From: a virus
Length of the DNA: 41,849 nucleotides
Reading direction: 5' to 3' (one strand)
Virus record (IMG/VR): IMGVR_UViG_3300027796_000011
Span: 1 to 41,849 of that record
The notes below the pieces were generated by a model that was not told the origin of the DNA, searched no databases, and saw only the letters and a program-made list of their open reading frames with translations. Positions 6,763-13,836 of this stretch are shown piece by piece. Every line of letters begins with the position of its first letter. The stretch's first letter is position 1. The translations under genes and the position numbers were made by a program.

Positions 6763-7581
6763 ATGTCTGGTATTCTTTATGGTGACGATGGTTGGAAGCG
6801 GGATGCGGAAGAGCGTGAACGTGCAGCCGCACGCAAGATGGGAGGGGATGACTACCAGCCCTTCCGGTTCTTCCAGAAGGTGGGTGACTCCGCTTATCTG
6901 CTGTTTCTGGATGACCCGATTGCCTTTGTCGAGGAGCATGGTCTGTACCAGCCGGGGGCCAGCCCGCCCATTTCGTGGCATACCTGCGGAATGGACTTTT
7001 TCGGGAAGTGCCCTCTCTGTGATGGTGCCAAGCAGTACCCCGACAAGAAGGCCGGGAAGTCTCTCACCCTGTACGGGTCTGTTCTGAACCTGACCGGGTA
7101 TCGAAACAAAAAGGGTGAGGAAGTCAAGATGGCGAAGAACCTGATCCAGTTGAAGGCGAAGGTTCGCGCCAAGGTTCCCGACAAGAAGGCTCTGGCGGGG
7201 GGTTCGATGGCTTGGTCGATTTGGAAGTTTACCCGCTACGACAAGCAGTCGGGGACGGGGGAGGATTTCGACTTCATCAAGAAGGTGTCGCCTGCTGATC
7301 TCCAGGCTGACCCCGAACTGATGCGGTTCCTTCCCCAAGGCATCCCCTTTGAGGATTTCATCCAGCCGTTTGACTACGGGAAGATTCTGGCCCCTCAGAG
7401 TCTTGAAGCTCTGGAGGACGCCGCGAAGCGTTTCTTCGGTGGTGGTGTGACCAGTTACTCTCAGCCTGCTCCTGCCCCGATGGCGGCTCCCTCCCTGGTG
7501 GCCCCTTCTGAGGCCCCTGCCGACCTTGTGTCCCCTCCCCCTGCCGGTATGACCGGCCAGGACATCCGCTCCCTCCTGTAA
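6763..7581 (+). CDS. gp32-like single-stranded DNA-binding protein
   Basis: This 272-residue protein matches the layout of T4 gp32-type proteins: a basic N-terminal arm, a core with a zinc site (H73, C75, C83 and C86, in HTCGMDFFGKCPLC), and a Pro/Ala-rich acidic linker (about 228-260) ending in a short hydrophobic tail IRSLL that usually contacts replication partners. It coats single-stranded DNA at the fork and assists the recombinase encoded further on. ATG 6763 has AGGAG upstream. Two tandem promoters and a following hairpin make it an isolated, strongly expressed unit, as suits a protein needed in large amounts. Confidence 0.82.
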   Translation: MSGILYGDDGWKRDAEERERAAARKMGGDDYQPFRFFQKVGDSAYLLFLDDPIAFVEEHGLYQPGASPPISWHTCGMDFFGKCPLCDGAKQYPDKKAGKSLTLYGSVLNLTGYRNKKGEEVKMAKNLIQLKAKVRAKVPDKKALAGGSMAWSIWKFTRYDKQSGTGEDFDFIKKVSPADLQADPELMRFLPQGIPFEDFIQPFDYGKILAPQSLEALEDAAKRFFGGGVTSYSQPAPAPMAAPSLVAPSEAPADLVSPPPAGMTGQDIRSLL

Positions 7582-7601
7582 ACCTCCAGCCTCCTTGGGA
7601 T

Positions 7602-7645
7602 GGGAACTCACGATGGGTGGGTTCCCTCCTTTGGAGTTTCTTTGT
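7602..7645 (+). terminator. terminator-like hairpin after the SSB gene
   Basis: GGGAACTCAC (7602-7611) pairs with GTGGGTTCCC (7617-7626), ten pairs with one G-U, around a five-base loop. It is followed by a T-rich but not pure T stretch. It is probably a partial terminator that separates SSB transcription from the tRNA and helicase. Confidence 0.55.
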
Positions 7646-7651
7646 GTGTCT

Positions 7652-7728
7652 GCTGGATTAGCTCAAATGGCTAGAGCCGCTGACTTGTAATCAGCAGGTT
7701 GCGGGTTCGAGTCCCGTGTCCAGCTCCA
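7652..7728 (+). tRNA. tRNA-Thr (anticodon UGU)
   Basis: The full cloverleaf can be drawn: acceptor GCTGGAT with GTCCAGC, D-arm GCTC/GAGC, anticodon stem GCTGA/TCAGC with loop CTTGTAA (anticodon TGT at 7686-7688), T-arm GCGGG/CCCGT with loop TTCGAGT, discriminator T, and encoded CCA at 7726-7728. It would read ACA threonine codons during phage protein synthesis. It lies between the SSB hairpin and the helicase promoter. Confidence 0.95.
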
Positions 7729-7741
7729 CTAAAAATTTCGC

Positions 7742-7770
7742 TTGACAAGTTTAATAACAACAGGTATAGT
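7742..7770 (+). promoter_or_regulatory. promoter for the UvsW-like helicase unit
   Basis: TTGACA (7742-7747), a 17-base spacer and TATAGT (7765-7770), 14 bases after the tRNA. Because the promoter occupies 7742-7770, the in-frame TTG at 7742 cannot be the start of the following gene. Confidence 0.82.
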
Positions 7771-7785
7771 TAAAGCATACTTTAA
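7770..7785 (+). promoter_or_regulatory. palindrome at the start site of the helicase promoter
   Basis: TTAAAG, CATA, CTTTAA: perfect six-base arms overlapping the last base of the -10 and covering +1. It is operator-like, with a sequence different from the other palindromes. Confidence 0.45.
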
Positions 7786-7810
7786 TAGAATTGTAAGAAT
7801 AGGTAAAAAC

Positions 7811-9151
7811 GTGTTTTCAAAAGCCATTGATTCCACACACTACTTCGTTCAGAAGACAGAGATTCCGATTGACTTGGATGTCCTCCGGGGGCGTCTCACA
7901 GTACGCTCCAAGTTCAAAGATAATGAACCGATTAAGACATACAAGGAAACCGAAGATTACTTTGGTATTCCTCGTCATTATTTTGACACCGGGGCTATCG
8001 CAGACGAGATCATTGATGCCCGTTCCTTTGGGACTCCCGTAGACATTCAGTTTGTTGGGGAGCTACGTCCCCGTCAACTCCCTTTGGAGCAGAAATTTCT
8101 TGCTGGTGTAGAGGCCGGTAGCACCGGGTTCATTCTTGCTGCTTCGACAGGGGTGGGCAAAACAGTCATGTTTCTCAACTACTTAGCGCATCTCAAAACT
8201 ACAGCACTTATTGTAGTTCCTCGCTCCCGCATTGTTGACCAATGGAAGGAACGTATCCTTCAGTTCACGAATCTAACAGAAGACGATATTGGTATTGCAC
8301 AGCAGAACGTGTGCAATTATGAAGGCAAGAAGATCGTCATCGGTATGCTGCATAGTCTTGCTAAAGACAAATATCCTGAAGAGTTTAAGAAGTATTTCGG
8401 GGTGGTTTGTTTTGATGAATTGCATACGGTGGCTGCCACTACATTCTCTACGGTTGTAGGTATGTTTCCAGCCCGCTACCGTTTAGGATGCTCTGCTACG
8501 TTAGATCGTCCAGATGGCATGTCCACGGTGTTTGAGTGGGCATTGGGACAGTGTAAGATCGAACTCAAGGGTACAACCGATGTTGTGCCTAAAGTCATTT
8601 TAAGGGAATACACGACAGAAAGCACGAAGCATCCGTACCTCCATCAACTAACAGATGCAAAGAAACGCAGAGGGATCATCATTTCAGCATTGGCTGAAGA
8701 TGGAAAAAGGAATCACTTTCTCTCGTCATTCATCACGCAGATTGAACAGTCGGGAAGGCGCACATTGATGCTGTCTGATAGGACAGAGCAGTTGAAGACT
8801 GTTCAAGCCATACTGGTGCATAAACACGGTTACAATATAACTGAGGTAGGTATCTTCGATGGAAAGACTAAAACGGCTGAAAAGGAACGTGTGCTGTCTT
8901 CTTGCAAGGTTATATTGGCTACCTATGGTGTGATGAACATGGCGATTGATGTTCCTGATCTTCGGGGATTGGTGTTCGGCACCCCGACATCCCACGCAGA
9001 ACAGGCTGTGGGTAGGATACTTCGCATGTGTGATGACACGAAAGAACCTGTAGTGTTGGACTTGATTGACACGGCGTACAAGGAATGTGTTCGGTGGGCT
9101 ATTACTCGACAGAGTATGTATCGCAAGAATAAGGCAGTCCTGGTAGCATGA
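7811..9151 (+). CDS. UvsW/XPB-like superfamily 2 helicase
   Basis: This 446-residue SF2 ATPase shows all core motifs. These are motif I ASTGVGKT (about 111-118), Ia VVPRSRIVDQW, motif II DELH (about 202-205), motif III GCSATLDRPDG, motif V FGTP and motif VI QAVGRILR (about 398-405). Proteins of this kind (T4 UvsW) remodel forks and Holliday or R-loop structures during recombination-dependent replication. The start is taken as GTG 7811 with an AGG seven bases upstream, because the promoter covers the earlier TTG. The N-terminal 80 residues before motif I hold the usual UvsW/XPB substrate-binding strands. Its stop overlaps the next start (ATGA). Confidence 0.85.
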   Translation: MFSKAIDSTHYFVQKTEIPIDLDVLRGRLTVRSKFKDNEPIKTYKETEDYFGIPRHYFDTGAIADEIIDARSFGTPVDIQFVGELRPRQLPLEQKFLAGVEAGSTGFILAASTGVGKTVMFLNYLAHLKTTALIVVPRSRIVDQWKERILQFTNLTEDDIGIAQQNVCNYEGKKIVIGMLHSLAKDKYPEEFKKYFGVVCFDELHTVAATTFSTVVGMFPARYRLGCSATLDRPDGMSTVFEWALGQCKIELKGTTDVVPKVILREYTTESTKHPYLHQLTDAKKRRGIIISALAEDGKRNHFLSSFITQIEQSGRRTLMLSDRTEQLKTVQAILVHKHGYNITEVGIFDGKTKTAEKERVLSSCKVILATYGVMNMAIDVPDLRGLVFGTPTSHAEQAVGRILRMCDDTKEPVVLDLIDTAYKECVRWAITRQSMYRKNKAVLVA

Positions 9152-9804
9152 GTGAAAACGGTAAGACTGTTTCTTACGAGCCTAAAAGTCTTCAGCGTGT
9201 CCACCCCCATTTACGGACACGAAATCGAGAGTATGATCGTCAGAAGTTGTCAGGCCAACTTGCAGAATTGGAGAGGTTGGAGAACACTCCAGAAGAATCG
9301 TTGACTGATGAAGAGAAGATCAGATTCAAGATGTTGCAGGGGAATAAGTATAGGATTGGCTGGTATCGCATCCCGCACATGCGGGAGTTGATTGACAGGA
9401 AATTGCAGTACGATAAACTCAGGTCTGAACTTGAACAAGTACGCAAGAAAAATGCGGAGGCTATTTTTGAAGCCGAAAGCATGATACAGGACTTAGGCAA
9501 TCGAGGTAATCCGTATGCTATATTCACTATTAAAGATGTTGCTGGTGCAGTTGGTAATGGTGTTCGTGTTGTCAAGATGATTAAGGAAGGTATCATTCCT
9601 GAACCGTATAAAGTTGAGACAGAGAAGCGGACGTATCATTACTTCGATGAGTTGCAGATAGCGTTATTGTGTGAAGCGGTTGAGCATTGTGGAAAGGGTG
9701 ATTGGGAATGTATCAGGAACTATTTACGTCCCAGATGGGGATGGAGGGTGTATGACAAAGGGAACGGCACTTACAAGTTCCAACGGCTTGGTGACGGTTC
9801 GTAG
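9148..9804 (+). CDS. unknown protein with MerR-like C-terminal domain
   Basis: This is a 218-residue protein starting inside the previous stop (ATGA), so probably translationally coupled. Residues about 35-110 are highly charged and helical, likely a coiled coil (SELEQVRKKNAEAIFEAESM). From about 125 on, FTIKDVAGAVGNGVRVVKMI followed by YHYFDELQIALL looks like a MerR-type winged helix-turn-helix: a first helix pair, then the YF(D)ELQ wing end. It could be a DNA-binding accessory factor for the neighbouring helicase and recombinase. That role is inferred. Confidence 0.7.
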   Translation: MSENGKTVSYEPKSLQRVHPHLRTRNREYDRQKLSGQLAELERLENTPEESLTDEEKIRFKMLQGNKYRIGWYRIPHMRELIDRKLQYDKLRSELEQVRKKNAEAIFEAESMIQDLGNRGNPYAIFTIKDVAGAVGNGVRVVKMIKEGIIPEPYKVETEKRTYHYFDELQIALLCEAVEHCGKGDWECIRNYLRPRWGWRVYDKGNGTYKFQRLGDGS

Positions 9805-10093
9805 GACTATGTTTGGTCAGGAGGCGGTGTCTGAAGAGACTATTGATATTCGCCCGTTTGCTACCGATCCCGCCCGGATTCGGGTTGGACGGGGCCTGAC
9901 CATTGGGCTGCCGAATTACAGTTCTGCCAGGGTTGATGTCTCCATTGAGCTTCCTTGCTACGTGGAGGAGGCTGTGAAGGTCTATGAGGAACTGACGCAG
10001 AAGGTGGAGGTCTTGGTTGAAGAAGAGGCTAAGAAAATTCTGCAATTAACTTCAAAGTCCGACCAGCCCGCCAAGGCTGCAACCCTTTTCTAA
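9752..10093 (+). CDS. small conserved phage protein
   Basis: This 113-residue protein starts at ATG 9752 within the end of the upstream gene (53-base overlap) with a good GGAGGG upstream. The core RVGRGLTIGLPNYSSARVDV followed by a predicted helix (VEEAVKVYEELTQKVEVLVE) resembles small single-domain proteins found beside phage recombination genes, but I cannot name the family or its activity. It lies just before the RecA-like recombinase and is likely co-expressed with it. Palindrome site 5 lies in its last codons. Confidence 0.65.
   Translation: MTKGTALTSSNGLVTVRRTMFGQEAVSEETIDIRPFATDPARIRVGRGLTIGLPNYSSARVDVSIELPCYVEEAVKVYEELTQKVEVLVEEEAKKILQLTSKSDQPAKAATLF
10037..10057 (-). promoter_or_regulatory. 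dispersed palindrome, site 5 (intragenic)
   Basis: On the minus strand CTTTGAAGTTAATTGCAGAA matches site 2 almost base for base. It lies at the end of the small gene, about 50 bases upstream of the recombinase start. Confidence 0.4.
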
Positions 10094-10104
10094 ACGGAGG
10101 AACC

Positions 10105-11352
10105 GTGGCGAATTTCAACGATGTGTTGTCTTCCAGTGCCCGTCTCAAGAAGATGTCTTCCTTGGTGTCCCCGATGTTCAAGGATGAGGTATACCGGGAT
10201 TACCCACGGCTCCCGTCCTATGTATTCGGATTTGACTTTGCGACTGCTGGAGGGCTTCCCTGTGGCGTCATGACCCATCTCTACGGACTCCCCGCCTCTG
10301 GCAAGAGTACGTTCACGCACCTGATGGCGAAGGCTGTCCAGAAGACCTGTATGAATTGCCTCAAGCCGCTGTCCATGTGCAGTTGTGAGAATCAACAGGT
10401 CGGGAAGGTTCTCTACGTCCTCACTGAAGGGAACAGCATTGACGAATCTTACCTGTTGAAACTTGGGGTGGATGTGAAGTACCTCCCCGATGGTTCGTGG
10501 GATGAAGATCGGAACAACATCATCAGGGCCATGCCGGAATACGGTGAGCAGGCGTGTGACATCATCATGGCTGCTGTCCAGGCTGACGATATCTCGTTAA
10601 TCATTGTGGACAGCATTGTGGGTATCACCTCCAAGGCCATTTTGGAGTCTGACTTTGAAGATCGTCAGTATGGTGGGGACGCCCTCCTGATCGGGAAATT
10701 GACTAAGAAGTTGAATCTGCAAATGATCCAAGAGACGAAGCGCGGACACAAAGTGTCCATCATTTTCCTCAATCAGTTACGGGCGAAGATGAACGCCTCT
10801 CTGTATGAGGAGAAGGAGCAGACTCCTGGTGGTTATGCGCTGCGTCATGCTTGTCGTTTGTCCATCAACGCCTCGCGTCTTTCTGCTGACCCCAAGGAGC
10901 GGGATGCAGACGCCAAGGTCAACTATGCTGACAAGTTCAAGCTCTCAATGGTGGGCCAGACATCCAAGCAACAGATTTTTTTGATTGCTGGTCAGGCTGA
11001 TTATCGTGTCGTGCAACGCCCCTTCGATGGCTATGAAGAAGGGACTATCCTTGATGCAAATGAATGTCTGGCTGTTGCAAAAGACCGACTTGGTATCTTT
11101 GTTAAGGAAGGTGGAGTCTATACATTGATGGGGTTGGATTGGAAGTTTCTCAAGCAAGACGACTTCAAAGAGGTCTTTAGAACAGGACAGTACATTGACC
11201 CGGATACCGTGGAGGTCACAGAGGGTGCTGACGACATCATCAAGTACACCCTGGTGCAGGTTGCTCGAAGCGTTGCGCGTAGGAATATCGAAGAGAAGTA
11301 CAACAAAAAAGTTATAACCATCGGTAGTAAAGACGCCCCTATTGAGGACTAG
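10105..11352 (+). CDS. RecA/UvsX-like recombinase
   Basis: This 415-residue strand-exchange ATPase has Walker A GLPASGKST (residues 61-69), Walker B LIIVDSIVG and a later IIFLNQLRAK segment where RecA-family proteins bind DNA. An unusual cysteine cluster, C82, C85, C92 and C94 (CMNCLKPLSMCSC), follows the P-loop helix and probably binds zinc. It would form filaments on single-stranded DNA coated by the gp32-like protein and drive recombination-dependent replication together with the UvsW-like helicase. The start is GTG 10105 with GGAGG upstream. The C-terminal extension of about 100 residues is helical and uncharacterised. Confidence 0.86.
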   Translation: MANFNDVLSSSARLKKMSSLVSPMFKDEVYRDYPRLPSYVFGFDFATAGGLPCGVMTHLYGLPASGKSTFTHLMAKAVQKTCMNCLKPLSMCSCENQQVGKVLYVLTEGNSIDESYLLKLGVDVKYLPDGSWDEDRNNIIRAMPEYGEQACDIIMAAVQADDISLIIVDSIVGITSKAILESDFEDRQYGGDALLIGKLTKKLNLQMIQETKRGHKVSIIFLNQLRAKMNASLYEEKEQTPGGYALRHACRLSINASRLSADPKERDADAKVNYADKFKLSMVGQTSKQQIFLIAGQADYRVVQRPFDGYEEGTILDANECLAVAKDRLGIFVKEGGVYTLMGLDWKFLKQDDFKEVFRTGQYIDPDTVEVTEGADDIIKYTLVQVARSVARRNIEEKYNKKVITIGSKDAPIED

Positions 11353-11358
11353 ATTCTG

Positions 11359-11712
11359 ATGGACATCTGCAACTATGAAGAACTTTGTGGACTACTGAAT
11401 ATAAGTCCAAGTTCCTTTCGGAGAATGGGGTGGCGTCGGCTGCCCCATTTCTTCGCAGGGGGCGGGAAGGACTTGCGCTCTGCCCGTTTCATGATTAACG
11501 ATGTCATGGCAGTTTTTCAGGAGGAGGCCCATGACAATCGAAGGCTACAAGACCAAAGACGGGCAGCGGTATCGGGCGGTGTTCGAGTTCCAGGGACAAA
11601 GGCACAAGCAAAGAGGATTCCAGACGCAAAGGGAGGCCGACGCCTGGATAGTGGACGAAAGGAGACGCTTAAACTCCGAGATGGAACGGAGCTTGTGCTG
11701 CCACATTTCTGA
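11359..11712 (+). CDS. excisionase-like helix-turn-helix protein
   Basis: This 117-residue reading frame has a convincing first half. CNYEELCGLLNISPSSFRRM is a helix-turn-helix of the HTH_17/AlpA/Xis kind, followed by LPHFF, a glycine-rich turn and a RFMINDVMAVFQ wing end. The last 60 residues overlap the integrase gene by 182 bases and are arginine-rich. Such proteins bend DNA to steer integrase toward excision. ATG 11359 has GAGGA upstream in the end of the recombinase gene. The long overlap means the true C-terminus could be shorter if frameshifting or a sequencing error is involved. Confidence 0.6.
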   Translation: MDICNYEELCGLLNISPSSFRRMGWRRLPHFFAGGGKDLRSARFMINDVMAVFQEEAHDNRRLQDQRRAAVSGGVRVPGTKAQAKRIPDAKGGRRLDSGRKETLKLRDGTELVLPHF

Positions 11713-12583
11713 CTTTTCTAAGAAGTATTTTGAGGCAGAGGCATCCCGCATTTCAGCACAAACGCTCAGTTACAAGATGAAGTATGTTCAGGATTTCTTT
11801 GCATTTTTGGGGAAGGATACCCCTATTGAGGACATCACCAGGGAAGTGGCTATTGCTTTTCAGAAGTACATGCTCAGAACCACCAACCCTATCAATGTGA
11901 ATCGCTACATTAGAGAGTTACGAGTCCTTTGGAATTGGCATATCACTAACACAGGGATCGTGTCTTCCAACCCTTTCAAGGTTCCTAGTCTACCTGAATC
12001 CAAGTACGTTCCGTACATCCCACCCAAAGAAGATATTGAAAGAGTTCTTGATACTGCCGAAGGGTGGATCAAGGACTTTTTGCTTTTGGTGTTAGCGACT
12101 GCTGCCAGGAGAAGTGAGATACGAAAACTCACTTGGGATGATATTGATTTTCAGAAGAAGATCATCAGGCTAAAGACTAAAAAGAGACGGGGTGGCGGGG
12201 AGGAATGGGACAACCTTCCGATGAATAGCATCGCTGAAAGCGTCCTTCTCCGTAGACATCTAGAGCGGGAGGGGGATGGAATCGCGGTATTCCCTCCCAA
12301 GTATCGTACCAAGAAAATGACGGCATTTCGTCATATCAATACTGTTTCCGAGATACTTCATAAGTTATGTGTGAAGGCTGGAGTCAAGCCTTTTTCCTTC
12401 CATCCCCTCCGTCATTATGTCGCTTCCATCCTTCGGGACAAGCACCAAGCCAGCCTGTTTGAAATCCAGCACGTTCTCCGGCACAAGAAGCCTGGAACCA
12501 CGGCTATCTACCTAGACACGTTGAAGACTCCTGTTGAAAGACCTCTCAACTCCCTGTCAGATGAGTTCTCTGCCTTCCTGTGA
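11531..12583 (+). CDS. int: tyrosine integrase
   Basis: This 350-residue site-specific recombinase inserts the phage into the host chromosome. It has an N-terminal arm-binding domain (GYKTKDGQRYRAVFEFQG, then basic residues), a core-binding domain (about 60-150) and a catalytic domain with R193 (AAARRSEI), a lysine in the KTKKRRG hairpin, H291 and R294 (HPLRHY), H318 and nucleophile Y327 (AIYLDT). ATG 11531 is chosen for GGAGGAGG just upstream. It is the last gene of the rightward block and ends beside repeated GTGGGGTGG words that could be its arm sites. Confidence 0.93.
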   Translation: MTIEGYKTKDGQRYRAVFEFQGQRHKQRGFQTQREADAWIVDERRRLNSEMERSLCCHISDFSKKYFEAEASRISAQTLSYKMKYVQDFFAFLGKDTPIEDITREVAIAFQKYMLRTTNPINVNRYIRELRVLWNWHITNTGIVSSNPFKVPSLPESKYVPYIPPKEDIERVLDTAEGWIKDFLLLVLATAARRSEIRKLTWDDIDFQKKIIRLKTKKRRGGGEEWDNLPMNSIAESVLLRRHLEREGDGIAVFPPKYRTKKMTAFRHINTVSEILHKLCVKAGVKPFSFHPLRHYVASILRDKHQASLFEIQHVLRHKKPGTTAIYLDTLKTPVERPLNSLSDEFSAFL

Positions 12584-12584
12584 T

Positions 12585-12826
12585 CTGTGGGGTGGGCTGT
12601 GGGGTGGATTCTCTGGGGTGGTATGAAAATCATTGAAGATTTTTGGGAGGAAAGCCCACCCGCCGAAACAAAAAAGTAAGCAATTCAAGGGTTATATCTG
12701 AAGATTTTGGGATGGCCGTGTTGCTAGGTTAGCCAGTCACGCGAAACATAGAGCATAAGAAAAGGGAGCAAGTCTAACGACTTAACTCCCTTTTCGGTTT
12801 TTTGTGGGGTGACTCTGCGGGGTGGA
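12585..12826 (+). repeat. cluster of GTGGGGTGG repeats, candidate attP arm sites
   Basis: CTGTGGGGTGGG (12585-12596), CTGTGGGGTGGA (12597-12608) and CTCTGGGGTGGT (12611-12622) are near-tandem copies right after the integrase stop. TGTGGGGTGA (12803-12812) and CTGCGGGGTGGA (12815-12826) recur 190 bases on, beyond a terminator. An inverted copy, AGCCCACCC, is at 12653-12661. Tyrosine integrases bind such short direct repeats on both sides of a core. The core itself was not identified. Confidence 0.45.
12760..12803. terminator. bidirectional intrinsic terminator
   Basis: AAAAGGGAG (12760-12768) pairs with CTCCCTTTT (12786-12794), enclosing a second stem AAGTC/GACTT with loop TAAC. On the plus strand a run of six Ts follows (CGGTTTTTT); on the minus strand the stem ends in Ts. 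It ends both the rightward early unit and the leftward small unit, which converge here. Confidence 0.85.
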
Positions 12827-12832
12827 TTTATT

Positions 12833-13090
12833 TTAGAGGCGTCCTTCCCGCATCTCCTGGTTCAGAAAGAGGACTTCTGCTTCCAGGGCATCTTTTCGTT
12901 TGGCGTAGGTGGCGGGAAGGAAACACCCTGCGTACTGTCCCACCAAGAACTCCACTGTCCAACCGCCCTCATCCTCGTTAAACTCCACACGGGAAGCACG
13001 TTGAACTTGGGTGGTCCCCACCCCCGCCAGGAGGTCATCGTGGAGTCCTTCAATCGAACCGTCAGGGTGAATACGGTATAACTTTTTCAT
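12833..13090 (-). CDS. small phage protein, 85 aa
   Basis: The start is MKKLYRIHPDG (ATG 13088-13090) with AAGGA upstream. The pattern ASRVEFNEDEGGWTVEF followed by KRKDALEAEVLFLNQEM is one I recognise from many small phage and bacterial proteins: two or three strands carrying an acidic turn, then an alpha helix. No function is known to me. It is the last gene of the five-gene leftward unit started by the promoter at 14409-14436. Confidence 0.7.
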   Translation of the reverse strand: MKKLYRIHPDGSIEGLHDDLLAGVGTTQVQRASRVEFNEDEGGWTVEFLVGQYAGCFLPATYAKRKDALEAEVLFLNQEMREGRL

Positions 13091-13109
13091 GGCGTTTCCT
13101 TCCCGCTTT

Positions 13110-13298
13110 TTAGCGGCTGACGGTGATGCCAGCACCTTCGGTTTTGTAGTAGTCAGCAGTCAACTTCTGATCCGTAGTGGTTCCAAGAGAGTCCATGAAC
13201 TTCTTGGCAGTCTCCACACAACCCTTACCAGCAAACCCTTCGGCCTTGACTTCGATGTTCGTACCGTCAGGGGAGATGATGAATTTCACTTTCTTCAT
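13110..13298 (-). CDS. DUF2997-family protein
   Basis: This 62-residue protein begins MKKVKFIISPDGTNIEVKAE and continues GFAGKGCVETAKKFMDSLG. It matches the DUF2997 pattern of a strand pair with a (D/E)G turn, then G-x-x-G-x-x-C before a helix. Members are often encoded next to DUF1257 (Ycf35-like) proteins, and here the neighbour upstream looks like one. The conserved C could bind metal or a partner. The biochemical role is unknown. Confidence 0.7.
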   Translation of the reverse strand: MKKVKFIISPDGTNIEVKAEGFAGKGCVETAKKFMDSLGTTTDQKLTADYYKTEGAGITVSR

Positions 13299-13299
13299 G

Positions 13300-13653
13300 T
13301 TAGCGAACCTCAATTTCAAGAACAAGGTTTCCTTTCGCATCCACACCGCAGTTACGGAAAGCAGCCCCGGACATGATAGCCTTCTGCTTCAGGATGTGTT
13401 GGGTGTATTCCTGATTGAACCTGTAGTAGTCGCGGGCCATAGACCACTCGTCCACCACAGGAGTGCCGTCCACCCCGATCACGTACTTGACCTTTCCGCT
13501 CTTGTCTCGCAGGACAGTAGCATTTTTGACTGTTTCTTTGGAGTAGGAGTTGGTGAAGTCCTGCTTCTGCATGGCCCATTCCATAGCCTTGGCAGCAACT
13601 TCAATCGCCTTCGCATTGGTCAACTTGATCGACACTTTACTCAAATGGCTCAT
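13300..13653 (-). CDS. DUF1257/Ycf35-like protein
   Basis: This is a 117-residue protein whose start MSHLSKVSIKLTNAKAIEVA resembles the DUF1257 opening (MSHF, strand, helix). It has a central DKSGKVKYVIGVDGTPVV hairpin and a YYRFNQEYTQH helix. The family includes plastid and cyanobacterial Ycf35, and it is commonly paired with DUF2997, which is the next gene here with one base between. The function is unknown; known contexts include AAA ATPases, none of which is seen in this unit. ATG 13651-13653 has GGAGG seven bases upstream. Confidence 0.65.
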   Translation of the reverse strand: MSHLSKVSIKLTNAKAIEVAAKAMEWAMQKQDFTNSYSKETVKNATVLRDKSGKVKYVIGVDGTPVVDEWSMARDYYRFNQEYTQHILKQKAIMSGAAFRNCGVDAKGNLVLEIEVR

Positions 13654-13829
13654 TTCTTTTCCTCCAAGTACTTGTTAGAACACTCCTCACATCTAATCAC
13701 ACTATCAAAGAAAGTCCACCCCTCATTCTGACACCTAAGTACAACTTCCGTCTCTGAGGTTACAGCGTACACAGTTATGAGCACACCACATTCGTCACAC
13801 TCTGCTGTCATATCAGAAGGAAAAATCAC
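13650..13829 (-). CDS. small zinc-ribbon protein
   Basis: A 59-residue frame begins at GTG 13827-13829 with GGAGG 11 bases upstream. An inner ATG at 13809-13811 has no ribosome-binding site. It encodes ECDECGVLI, then LRCQNEGW, then IRCEECSNKYLEEKK, that is two CxxC knuckles with a cysteine between, typical of a zinc ribbon. Its stop overlaps the start of the DUF1257-like gene (ATGA), so they are coupled. Confidence 0.6.
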   Translation of the reverse strand: MIFPSDMTAECDECGVLITVYAVTSETEVVLRCQNEGWTFFDSVIRCEECSNKYLEEKK

Positions 13830-13836
13830 AGTAGCC

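Noticed and set aside
7742-7810. TTG at 7742 as start of the UvsW-like helicase
   Set aside because: It lies in the -35 of a perfect promoter and would add 23 residues; GTG 7811 has an AGG upstream.
131-13106. The GCGGGAAGG/CCTTCCCGC word as a recombination hotspot (Chi-like) signal
   Set aside because: Most copies encode Gly-Lys or are codon-choice effects in coding DNA; no orientation bias was evident by eye.
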